Assembly: GCA_027030245.1 (NCBI GenBank)
Contig: JALVFE010000021.1
Location: 248,001-312,000, forward strand
Direction: 5' to 3'
DNA: 64,000 bases
Origin: Melioribacteraceae bacterium
GTDB lineage: Bacteria; Bacteroidota; Ignavibacteria; Ignavibacteriales; Melioribacteraceae
This document shows, in pieces, positions 39,398 to 47,817 of the stretch (its first letter is position 1; every line of letters starts with the position of its first letter). The notes under the pieces were generated by a model. That model did no database searches and was not told where the DNA came from. It saw only the letters and a list, made by a program, of their open reading frames with translations. A program made the translations under genes and the position numbers.

Positions 39398-40570
39398 TTA
39401 ATTTACATTGTCGAACACACTTTTATAAATTATACTATGAATTAGAGAACGGAACGGATAAATTTTTCTATTTTTTCTAGTTGGATAGACTCTGTTCGAT
39501 AAAAGAATCACAAAAAATTTCTTGTCTTTATCGACCCATATCGACGTTCCCGTATATCCCGTATGTCCAAAAGAATGGTTCGAAAAATATTTTCCACAGG
39601 GAGCGATACTGTCAATTTTGGTGTCCCATCCTAAACCTCTGCTGCTTTGACTTGTTTGCCTGTCTGTCCATTCTTCAATTATCTTTGCATCGATAATATG
39701 TTTGCCGTTATATTTCCCATCGTTTATCAACATACGAACAAAATGGGAAAGGTCTTCTACTGTTGAAAAAAGTCCGGCATGACCGGCAACACCGTGTAAC
39801 ATATAAGCCCGTTCATCATGAACCTCTCCTTGCAAAGGTCTCATTCTGAAAAACGTATCGATTTCAGTCGGCGCACATTCATTTTTCAAGCTATCCGGAG
39901 GGTTATACATTGTACGCGTCATATCCAAAGGTTCAAATAAATTCTTTTTTAAGAATTTATCCAATCTCATTCCGGTAATTTTTTCAATTACTTTTTGCAG
40001 AGTTATTATTCCCAAATCACTATAAACGTATTTGGTGCCCGGTTCATAAACCAAATCCGTATTCATTATATCGTTAATAACTTCTTCCGATGTATTATAT
40101 ACGTCGTAATACTTTTTGAAAGCTGCCAAACCGGAATTATGAAGTAACAAATTTCTTACAGTGATTTTATCTTTACCGTGATTATTAAATTCCGGCAAAT
40201 ATTTTATCACTTTATCGTCCAGATTCAGTTTTCCTCTTTCTACCAGTATCATTGCAGCGGATGTTGTTCCGACAACTTTGGAAACCGAAGCCAAATCGAA
40301 TATTGTGTTGAGCTTCATTTGTGGGGAAGATTTATCATATGTGTAATTACCGTAAGCTTTTTCGTATATGAATTTATTATCGATACCGAATAGCAAAACT
40401 GCTCCCGGGAAAATTGAATCGGCAATCGCTTTTTCCATCGTTTTATCCACTAAAGAAAAATCCGATTTAATTTTCATTGGAACAGAAGAAGTGAATAGAA
40501 ATAATGCAATGATGATTATTCCCCAATATTTATAGTTATTTCGGGATTCTGTTAAATTATTTTTCTTCAT
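39398..40570 (-). CDS. Serine hydrolase, beta-lactamase/DD-peptidase family
   Basis: A 390-residue protein with one N-terminal hydrophobic segment (WGIIIIALFLFTSSV), so exported or membrane-anchored. The class C beta-lactamase-like fold has the SxxK motif in LASVSKVVGTT, the YxN position as YSD (KYVYSDLGI), and HTG in FGHTGYTGTS. Such proteins are esterases, amidases or peptidases and frequently sit in polysaccharide utilisation loci. It carries neither the module nor a T9SS tail, so it is probably periplasmic. It lies between the beta-helix T9SS gene and the GH9 gene. Confidence 0.88.
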   Translation of the reverse strand: MKKNNLTESRNNYKYWGIIIIALFLFTSSVPMKIKSDFSLVDKTMEKAIADSIFPGAVLLFGIDNKFIYEKAYGNYTYDKSSPQMKLNTIFDLASVSKVVGTTSAAMILVERGKLNLDDKVIKYLPEFNNHGKDKITVRNLLLHNSGLAAFKKYYDVYNTSEEVINDIMNTDLVYEPGTKYVYSDLGIITLQKVIEKITGMRLDKFLKKNLFEPLDMTRTMYNPPDSLKNECAPTEIDTFFRMRPLQGEVHDERAYMLHGVAGHAGLFSTVEDLSHFVRMLINDGKYNGKHIIDAKIIEEWTDRQTSQSSRGLGWDTKIDSIAPCGKYFSNHSFGHTGYTGTSIWVDKDKKFFVILLSNRVYPTRKNRKIYPFRSLIHSIIYKSVFDNVN

Positions 40571-40632
40571 TTGAATAAATTCACTTTAATGATTAATAAA
40601 ATATTTCCCTTATTAATTTATTTTATGAATAT

Positions 40633-40668
40633 ATAAAAATGGCACAACCATTTCTGATTGTGCCATAA
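40633..40668 (-). terminator. Rho-independent terminator after the T9SS beta-helix gene
   Basis: ATGGCACAA (40639-40647) and TTGTGCCAT (40658-40666) form a perfect 9-bp stem with a 10-base loop. On the minus strand it is followed by TTTTATAT. It lies about 28 bp after the stop of the gene at 40695. Confidence 0.75.
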
Positions 40669-40694
40669 CCCCATTATAGGATACAGGAGGCTCA

Positions 40695-42413
40695 CTACTT
40701 AAGCAGTAACATTTTCTTTGTTTGTACAAAATTATCGCTTGTTAAAGTATAGAAATAAATTCCGGAGGTTAAATCCTTAGCGTTAAATTGTACATTGTAA
40801 GTTCCGGGTTTCATTGTCTTATTAACAAGAGTAGTAACTTCTTCACCCAAAACATTAAATACTTTTAACGTAACATCTGCTTCGCGAGGAACAGAAAATT
40901 TGATATTTGTAGAAGGATTGAACGGGTTCGGATAGTTTTGATAAATTCTGAACTCGTTAACGATCTTATTGTCTTCCTGTTTCACATCGGTTAACCATTG
41001 TGCTTTTTCATCCGGATACCAGTTTAAGTCTCCCAAATGTAATCCTTCCGTACTGGCAGTCGCTAAATTTGCATTACTATAAGTAAGCGGTGTTTCAGGT
41101 AAAGGCCATGGTAAATCAAATATATCACTGGTGAAATCATATTGACGAATATGACCCTCTGGAGCCCCGAATTCCAAACCGGTACCTCTCCACCAAGAAA
41201 CCCATGCAACAACACTATCAACCATTATTTGTGTCATTGTCGGATCAAATTGAGGATCTTCATACATAGTATTTTCGTCAATTAAATTTGGGTAAGTTGC
41301 ATCGTCATCAAACATTGCTTGGGTAAAAGTGTTCATCCAAGTTGTTGGCTCTAATGGTCTTTCTTCGTAACCGGTTGTATCTCCGTTTTCATCAACAACC
41401 GCAGCTGTATCTGTAAAACTATTCCAATAATCAACAAACTTTTGCGGGTTAAACCAAACATTGTTTTTTTGAACAATTCTACGATCCGCTCTATCAATGC
41501 CGAATTCCGTTAATAAATCCCCACTTAAAGTATCGTAATCCATAATTCCTATCGGTAAACCCTCAAATCCAAACCAACCACTTTGGTATTCTTTTTGTCT
41601 TTGACCTAAAGCTAATATTCCGTAGAAAACATTATTTGTAAATTCCGCATTGGTAATTACCCGAACATAGAATGGATTAACTATCGTAGTAAAAACGGTA
41701 TTGTGATCGAATTTTAAATAAGTTGTTTTTTGGTTTGGATTTGTCAGAATAATATAAGAGTTAGTATTAAAGAAAGTATTGTTTGTATAAACTAAAGTAT
41801 CTTCATTACTGTAAGTAGTAACACTTTGTCCGTTAAACGGATGAGTCGGATTTACAAGGTTTCTGAAATAACTGTTAGTTACAAATAACCTAATATGACT
41901 AATGCGAAAACGGATAGCTCCACGGGTCCAACCGTTAAATACACAATTATCAACAACTATTCTAGCGCCCGTGCCTGTACCACCAATACCGATTGAGTGT
42001 TTTTTGGTGTAATTACCATCGATTGGAACACCTTGGAATAAAAGATTTCTAAATACAGCATTGACACTATCGCCGTTGATATTAATTAATTGATCTACAG
42101 TTGAACCATCGCTGTGAAAACCTCTAACAAGCATCGGTGGTCTTGTTGGGTTATTGGGATCATCATCGTCGGCAACAAGATAAAAATCGAAATCGACTTC
42201 CAAAGTTTCGGTAAAAATATAAACTTTCCCTCTTTCCAGTTTGTAAATTCTACCTGGCACATTCCTTTCACCGGTGGCGGTAGTGTCGCCAGTAATAAAA
42301 TCAAAAATTGCTGTTCCATCCGGAACAACCACTTCGTCTGCTAAAACGGGTTTAACTAAATAAAGCAGACTGAAAAGGGTTAATGAAAAAATAATGAATA
42401 GTTTGTTTCTCAT
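40695..42413 (-). CDS. T9SS-secreted beta-helix surface protein
   Basis: A 572-residue protein with a signal peptide ending VLAD. Residues about 30-290 look like a parallel beta-helix (FRNLLFQGVP, VVDNCVFNGW, VTNSYFRNL, YTNNTFFNT, FTNNVFYG). The C-terminal 80 residues are a T9SS type A sorting domain with NYPNPFNPSTNIKFSVP, GEEVTTLVNKTM and a final KKMLLLK. It is exported across the outer membrane and attached to the surface. It follows the STN-containing TonB receptor and has a strong AAAGGAGG ribosome site. It occupies the place a SusD-like binding protein would take and may bind the same glycan; that is inference. Confidence 0.8.
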   Translation of the reverse strand: MRNKLFIIFSLTLFSLLYLVKPVLADEVVVPDGTAIFDFITGDTTATGERNVPGRIYKLERGKVYIFTETLEVDFDFYLVADDDDPNNPTRPPMLVRGFHSDGSTVDQLININGDSVNAVFRNLLFQGVPIDGNYTKKHSIGIGGTGTGARIVVDNCVFNGWTRGAIRFRISHIRLFVTNSYFRNLVNPTHPFNGQSVTTYSNEDTLVYTNNTFFNTNSYIILTNPNQKTTYLKFDHNTVFTTIVNPFYVRVITNAEFTNNVFYGILALGQRQKEYQSGWFGFEGLPIGIMDYDTLSGDLLTEFGIDRADRRIVQKNNVWFNPQKFVDYWNSFTDTAAVVDENGDTTGYEERPLEPTTWMNTFTQAMFDDDATYPNLIDENTMYEDPQFDPTMTQIMVDSVVAWVSWWRGTGLEFGAPEGHIRQYDFTSDIFDLPWPLPETPLTYSNANLATASTEGLHLGDLNWYPDEKAQWLTDVKQEDNKIVNEFRIYQNYPNPFNPSTNIKFSVPREADVTLKVFNVLGEEVTTLVNKTMKPGTYNVQFNAKDLTSGIYFYTLTSDNFVQTKKMLLLK

Positions 42414-42503
42414 ATGTTCCTCCTTTGAAATTGAGTTAGTATGTTTTAAATTTTATTATAAATGTTATTCATATTTTGCCCCATTAAAGTTATTATATTT
42501 GCT

Positions 42504-45500
42504 TTAATGTACATTCCAGCGAAGGCCGAGGTCCATCGTCATTCCGTAATGTTCGATAGATGTTGGCAACTTCCTTGCGTCGTTAAGAACTACGTCGGTA
42601 GAACTTGTGATATTATTCGCATTGAAAAATAATTGTAACCCCTCGATTGGTAATTTTTGTTTTACCGAAATATCCCAACGCAAATAATCGTCGGTACTTG
42701 CTCTTAATTCCGGGTAAAAATTTGGTTTTTTGAAAATATTGGCTTGATATAACATAGATATTCTGAAAGAAAATCCTTTATAATCATAACCGAGCGACAT
42801 GTGTAAAATATTATCCGGTTGATCAATTAGTCTTTGAGTATAAGTAGTATCTTTATTGGTCATTTTAACGCCGTAAGGTGGTTCCAAAATATATTCTGTT
42901 TCAATGACGGTTCGCGGATATTTTGCTTGTGAGAATATATGCGTATAGTTAATATTAAACACCAATCCTTTTAAAAACGAAGGTAGATACCAAAAGTTCG
43001 TTTGCCAATCTAATTCAATACCTCTAACTTTTGCAATTTTGTCCATATTTTGTTGGGTTATTATGAATTTGCCTTTTTCTTTATCGCTAAAATTATATTC
43101 TTCAGGGTTTAACAGTACTCTTCTGTCCAACCAGAAAATCATATCTTTTATATTTTTTTGAAATAGTCCTACTGTGAATAAACCTAAATGGTTTTCAAGT
43201 AGTGCCAGATACAAATCTATATTTTCAGCTTGTTCCGGTTTTAGTAAATAATTATTATAGATTATATTTTCAGATCCAACATCGATGCGTGGAACTATTA
43301 AATTAAAATTAGGTCTTGCAAGAGTTTTTGTATAAGCCATTCGCAATTGCAACCATTCAAACGGTTGAACTTGCAAGTGAATCATCGGTAAAATGTACTG
43401 GTTTGTTCTTTGGGTAGTTGTATCCGTATGCGGGTAATTTTGTTCGGGGAAAGCGGATTCGGAGCGTCCTCTAATTCCGTTATATTCTGTAATGTTATGT
43501 TCGTAACGAACGCCGGGAATAAACTTTATAAATGAAAACATATCCAAGTTTGCCATAATGTATGCAGCGCTTAGATATTCATTTCCTGTGTAGTCTTTTG
43601 TAACGGAAGTCATCTTTAGCTTACTATACGTATCAATAGCATTTGTTTTAACTCCACGCATAACTTTAATAACCTCACGCATTAAATCTATATCGACAAC
43701 CGGACCTAATGAATATTCCCCTTTTAAAAATTCTCTGTGGTCAAAATTTTTATCAATAAATAGTTTATAGGGTAAGTAAGAGGTTCCAATCGGAGCAGTA
43801 TCTTGCATCCACGGGAAAGCCCGTAAAATTGCATTTTTAACATCTCTACCGCTTGCTAAAGCCATTGTTCCACCTGTAGCTTCTAAATTATGGCTTCGGT
43901 CTTTTACTCTGTATTTGCCTCCGAATTTTAATATACCATGAATTTGCTTTGAAAAATCAAGATCCATTTCCACATCGGCTTTGGCTGTGAATTGTCTTTC
44001 CTTTGTTATTGACCAATTGTCTTCCACACTACTCCAATAAGCCCCGTCAATATTATTAAAAGCAACATGCGGAATGGAATCCGGTGGTAAATCCGTAACT
44101 CCTTGCGGTAAAGCCGGGGTTGGCTCTATAAATCCGAATGTTATGTCTTCCGGTGTTTCATTTTGTGAAAATGCATGCGACAAAGAAGCTTCTACTTTTA
44201 TAGTTCCGAATGTTTGTTCATAATTAAGAATATTACTTAAAACCATTAAGTCGTTTTTGCTTGTGGTAGTATAATAATTATGCCCTCTGTTACGAACGTC
44301 ATATCTTTCTTCATACTTATTAATATTTGTTTTACCAACACTTAAAAAGTTTTTAAAGAAAATATTTCCATCCGGAATATCGTAATCGAGAGTTAAAGTA
44401 CCTCCATATCTTTTTCTTATTCTGAAAGCATTAGTCAAATATAAATTTTCAAGTTTGGTAGGGTTGACTTTATTAATATCGTGAGTAAGCAAGTAATAAT
44501 TAGCACCAAGTTGGTTCGAGCCGCGGTCTTTTTGCTCAATATTACCTTGAACGAAAACACCTAATTTATCATCAAAAAACCTGTCCCCCGCAGAAGCTAC
44601 AAAAGTATAACTTGAAAAGTCCTTTCTTAAATTATTATAAGTATTGAACGCAATTATATCATAATTGAAACCTTTGTCGGCTTTTTTTATTTTGAAATTA
44701 ACAGAACCTCCGACATAATCTGCATCATGATCGGCTGTAGCAGCTTTAATTACTTCAATTCCTTCCAAAGAATACGGGGAAATCATACTTATATCCGTAC
44801 TGCGGTCATTGTTATCCGTAGAGGCCATATCGATTCCGTCGACCATGATCTTATTGTATTTCGGTGAAAGACCTCTTATAACTATTTTATTTCCCTCGCC
44901 GCCGTCTCTTAAAACCGAAACTCCCGAAAGCCTGCCAACAGCTTCGGCTGCATTCGCATCCGGTAATTCCTGAATTCGGTCTTTCGATACCACATTTTTT
45001 AATTCTTGAGAGGAGAGCTGTTCGTTAATCGCGGATATTTGTCCTTTTGCCTGAGCTGTTACTTCAACTTCTTCCAAACCAATTGAACCGCTGTATTGTA
45101 ACTTAATTTCCAGATTAATCGTTTTATTGTTTTGGACTTCTACGGGTATATCCTTTTTTTCATAACCTATGTAAGATATGCGTAAAGTGTATTTACCGGA
45201 GGGGACATTGGTAATCGAAAAATGGCCTTCCCCGTTGGTTGCCGCTCCGTACGATGTATTCAAAATAAAAACATTTGCACCAATGAGGGGATCGTTGTTT
45301 TGAGCATCAAGTACAACCCCGGTTATGTTGCCTTTTCCCTTTTTTTGTTTCTTGTTTTTCCTTACAACAATTTGAGAGTTTATTACTTTGAAACTTAAGT
45401 TATGTTTTGTTGCAATGTTTTTTAGTACTTTTGAAAGAGGAGCGTTATTAACATTTATGGATACATTGGCATTCAGAGGAATTTCATTTTTAATGTAAAA

Positions 45501-45713
45501 GAATTTGTACTTTGTTTGATTTTCTATTTCGTTAAAGAATTTTTCCAGATTGGAATTTTCTAATTTCAGACTTACAAAAACATTTTTTAAACTTTGCCCA
45601 TTTAACGGAGATGTAGCAAAAATAAAATTAACGATAAAAATTTGAAGAAAAAGACCTATGGTTGTGTAGGTTACAGCTTTTTTTATAAAATTTTTAAGTA
45701 GATTCGTTTTCAT
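42504..45713 (-). CDS. TonB-dependent receptor with STN signalling domain
   Basis: A 1069-residue outer-membrane receptor. After the signal/anchor, residues about 40-117 form a secretin/TonB N-terminal (STN) domain, which in FecA-type systems signals to a FecR-like anti-sigma factor. A CarboxypepD_reg domain (about 128-213, ITGVVLDAQNNDPLIGANV), a plug (about 230-350, VIRGLSPKYNKIMVDGI) and the barrel follow. The genes for FecR and the ECF sigma lie immediately upstream in the same direction. No SusD gene is adjacent. The substrate is presumably an oligosaccharide released by the neighbouring hydrolases. A GGAGGAGG ribosome site precedes the ATG. Confidence 0.9.
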   Translation of the reverse strand: MKTNLLKNFIKKAVTYTTIGLFLQIFIVNFIFATSPLNGQSLKNVFVSLKLENSNLEKFFNEIENQTKYKFFYIKNEIPLNANVSINVNNAPLSKVLKNIATKHNLSFKVINSQIVVRKNKKQKKGKGNITGVVLDAQNNDPLIGANVFILNTSYGAATNGEGHFSITNVPSGKYTLRISYIGYEKKDIPVEVQNNKTINLEIKLQYSGSIGLEEVEVTAQAKGQISAINEQLSSQELKNVVSKDRIQELPDANAAEAVGRLSGVSVLRDGGEGNKIVIRGLSPKYNKIMVDGIDMASTDNNDRSTDISMISPYSLEGIEVIKAATADHDADYVGGSVNFKIKKADKGFNYDIIAFNTYNNLRKDFSSYTFVASAGDRFFDDKLGVFVQGNIEQKDRGSNQLGANYYLLTHDINKVNPTKLENLYLTNAFRIRKRYGGTLTLDYDIPDGNIFFKNFLSVGKTNINKYEERYDVRNRGHNYYTTTSKNDLMVLSNILNYEQTFGTIKVEASLSHAFSQNETPEDITFGFIEPTPALPQGVTDLPPDSIPHVAFNNIDGAYWSSVEDNWSITKERQFTAKADVEMDLDFSKQIHGILKFGGKYRVKDRSHNLEATGGTMALASGRDVKNAILRAFPWMQDTAPIGTSYLPYKLFIDKNFDHREFLKGEYSLGPVVDIDLMREVIKVMRGVKTNAIDTYSKLKMTSVTKDYTGNEYLSAAYIMANLDMFSFIKFIPGVRYEHNITEYNGIRGRSESAFPEQNYPHTDTTTQRTNQYILPMIHLQVQPFEWLQLRMAYTKTLARPNFNLIVPRIDVGSENIIYNNYLLKPEQAENIDLYLALLENHLGLFTVGLFQKNIKDMIFWLDRRVLLNPEEYNFSDKEKGKFIITQQNMDKIAKVRGIELDWQTNFWYLPSFLKGLVFNINYTHIFSQAKYPRTVIETEYILEPPYGVKMTNKDTTYTQRLIDQPDNILHMSLGYDYKGFSFRISMLYQANIFKKPNFYPELRASTDDYLRWDISVKQKLPIEGLQLFFNANNITSSTDVVLNDARKLPTSIEHYGMTMDLGLRWNVH

Positions 45714-45787
45714 CTTTGTGATACCTCCTCCGACTACCGATAAATTTTATTTTAGTAGTGAATAACTAATGAATAATATGGGGTTAT

Positions 45788-46834
45788 TTATTTAGCTCTA
45801 CTAAATATTACTTTCTCAATTTTATTGTCTTTCGAAACAATTTTATAATTCAACTTGGTAGCATATTTTATTGCTTCAATTATTGTCCAAAACGATTCAT
45901 TATTAAAGTTGGCTTTGATTTTATATTGACGGTTGTCCGGTATTTTCAATTCGAATTTAACACCGAACGCCCTGCCGAGCTTCATTAAAGCGCTGCTTAA
46001 CGATTCGTTATCAAAAATATATCTGTTGTCTTTCCAGCCAATTTCTTTTATCAGATTAAATCGCCTTACTTTCCCCTTTTTTGATTTTACGTTATAAACA
46101 AATTGCTGATTGGGAGAAAGTTGAACTTCGCGGGAGTTATCAAAAAATTTTTCTCCGGAAACAACCACTTTGCCTTCAACCAATGATACTTTTATGTTGT
46201 TGTCAAGCGGAAATGCCGAAACATTAAACTTTGTTCCTAATACCTTAGTTGATAATTCTCCGGAATGCACTACAAACGGTTTTTGCGGATTATGTTTTAC
46301 CTCAAAATAAGCTTCACCTTCTAAAAAGACTTGACGAAGAGAATCATTAAATCTGGAAGGATATTTTAATTTGCTATCGGCATTCAATATAACCTTGGTT
46401 CCGTCAAAAAGAGTAATAATACTTTTTTGACCCGGCAGTGTTTTTTTTACATTAAAAGTGATTTGTTTGTTTTCTTGTATATTCCGGTTGGAATGATAAA
46501 GTCCGAAAATTCCGATAAAAATAAATATCGCAACAATTGCCGCTACTTTCAAAAAGGAATTTCTTCTGTGTAATCCGACATACTTTTGATCTTCCCAAAC
46601 AAAATCCGGCTCAAATAGAGTAATTTTTTTGGTTAACTTGTGTAAACCCCTTTCAATATTAAAATCATGTGTGGATTTTTTAAGACTGAAATTTTGCCAA
46701 TTTTCGGAAAGCCAAATAAACATCTCGTTGTATTTCTCATCCTTCAAAAATTCACTAAGTTGTTCTTTTTCTTCGAAAGTGGCTTCGTTTGATAAGTATT
46801 TGGTAGCAAGTTCTATAAATTTGTCTTTATCCAT
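45788..46834 (-). CDS. FecR-family anti-sigma factor
   Basis: A 348-residue single-pass inner-membrane protein. The cytoplasmic N-terminal domain (FIELATKYLSNEATFEEKEQL) binds the sigma factor. One membrane helix lies at about 115-135 (FLKVAAIVAIFIFIGIFGLY). The periplasmic FecR domain has LFDGTKVILNADSKLKYPSRF and GEAYFEVKHNPQKPFVVHSG, followed by the DUF4974-like C-terminal part that contacts the STN domain. It sits between the ECF sigma gene (77-bp gap) and the receptor gene (74-bp gap), a standard trans-envelope signalling trio. Confidence 0.93.
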   Translation of the reverse strand: MDKDKFIELATKYLSNEATFEEKEQLSEFLKDEKYNEMFIWLSENWQNFSLKKSTHDFNIERGLHKLTKKITLFEPDFVWEDQKYVGLHRRNSFLKVAAIVAIFIFIGIFGLYHSNRNIQENKQITFNVKKTLPGQKSIITLFDGTKVILNADSKLKYPSRFNDSLRQVFLEGEAYFEVKHNPQKPFVVHSGELSTKVLGTKFNVSAFPLDNNIKVSLVEGKVVVSGEKFFDNSREVQLSPNQQFVYNVKSKKGKVRRFNLIKEIGWKDNRYIFDNESLSSALMKLGRAFGVKFELKIPDNRQYKIKANFNNESFWTIIEAIKYATKLNYKIVSKDNKIEKVIFSRAK

Positions 46835-46911
46835 TAGTATCCGCTAAAAATGGTCATTTATTTATTAAGACAAGTTGTAAGATTAAAATCTACTACTCAA
46901 AAAAAATTTTT

Positions 46912-47514
46912 TTATTGGAGTAATAAAAAGAGCAGTAAAAAATGGAAGGATTTAATTTTCGGATAATGCTTCATCATAAATTCAATTGCCTTAACCATGT
47001 GGTTTTGAACTGTATTGACAGAAATCGAAAGCAGTTCCGCTATTTCTTTGTATTTCAGTCCATAGATTCTATTTAGTCTGAAAATAAGTTGGCGCTTTGG
47101 TGGTAATTGTTGAATAAGCGATTCAATTGCGTTTTCAAGTTCCATTAAAGAAAGTTCGACGTGAGGGGAATTTTCCGAGATAATGTTCGATTCTTTTGGT
47201 AATTCGAAAAATGTTTCGTTTTTTCTTTGTTCGCGGATAAAATAATTTATTGAACGGTTGCGAACGGAAGTATAAAGATATGCTTTAAGATTTGTTTTTA
47301 TAACGATTTTTTTTCTGTTTACCCAAATATTTACAAATACATCCGAAACCACTTCTTCTGCCAAAGCGGTATTGCTGACATAAAACATAGAAAATTCACA
47401 TAACCTAAGGAAATACCGTTCAAACAGCGATTTCAATGCCCTGTTATTACCATCCTTAATCAATTCGAACAATTTGTCGTCGGTATATTTCGAAAAATCC
47501 CTTTTGAGCATCAT
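46912..47514 (-). CDS. ECF RNA polymerase sigma factor
   Basis: A 200-residue sigma-70 family protein of the Bacteroidota ECF group: region 2 with LCEFSMFYVSNTALAEEVVSDVFVNIW, a linker, and region 4 with PPKRQLIFRLNRIYGLKYKEIAELLSISVNTVQNHM as the helix-turn-helix. It lacks its own signal and should be held by the FecR protein until the receptor binds substrate. Its targets are likely the receptor operon and perhaps the dockerin-like enzyme genes. Its own promoter lies in 47515-47745. Confidence 0.94.
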   Translation of the reverse strand: MMLKRDFSKYTDDKLFELIKDGNNRALKSLFERYFLRLCEFSMFYVSNTALAEEVVSDVFVNIWVNRKKIVIKTNLKAYLYTSVRNRSINYFIREQRKNETFFELPKESNIISENSPHVELSLMELENAIESLIQQLPPKRQLIFRLNRIYGLKYKEIAELLSISVNTVQNHMVKAIEFMMKHYPKIKSFHFLLLFLLLQ

Positions 47515-47646
47515 TACAAATTAGTTTTTAAATATACGAATTATGATATACTTTAATTAAATTATAAAAAATCAAAGCATTCTGCATGATTTTTATGTGG
47601 ATTATCGTGCATGAATTTTTATAAATTTAGTAATAATATTCAGTTA

Positions 47647-47689
47647 ATGCAAATTTGAGCGCTAGTAAGAGATACATTCAAATTTGCAT
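47647..47689. repeat. 12-bp inverted repeat upstream of the ECF sigma gene
   Basis: ATGCAAATTTGA at 47647-47658 and its exact reverse complement TCAAATTTGCAT at 47678-47689, separated by 19 bases. It is about 135 bp upstream of the sigma gene start. It could be an operator or an RNA hairpin; no T-run follows on either strand that would suit a terminator. Confidence 0.5.
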
Positions 47690-47745
47690 TTTGGGAAAAA
47701 TAGGGATTACGAGTGTTTTCCGACAAAGTGGAAATATGCTTGCAA

Positions 47746-47789
47746 CCATATAAAAACCGATAAAGATAATTTTACCGGTTTTTATATGG
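47746..47789 (-). terminator. Long hairpin terminator after the subtilisin gene
   Basis: CCATATAAAAACCG (47746-47759) and CGGTTTTTATATGG (47776-47789) form a perfect 14-bp stem, with an extra TAAA/TTTA step after one mismatch and a six-base loop. It begins 29 bp after the subtilisin stop and separates it from the sigma gene. Confidence 0.75.
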
Positions 47790-47817
47790 AAAAAATTAAT
47801 TCTCTACTGACGGGTTT

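Larger units (their letters stand above)
47515..47817. other. Intergenic region upstream of the ECF sigma gene
   Basis: 303 AT-rich bases. It contains the terminator of the subtilisin gene (47746-47789), a long inverted repeat (47647-47689), and two copies of a TGCATGA(A)TTTTTAT-like sequence near 47583 and 47609. No gene is visible. The promoter of the sigma-FecR-receptor unit must lie here, but no perfect TAnnTTTG on the minus strand was found. Confidence 0.45.

Noticed and set aside
42504-45713. Calling the receptor SusC
   Set aside because: There is no SusD partner, and the STN/FecR/ECF arrangement fits a general TonB receptor; SusC would over-state the match.
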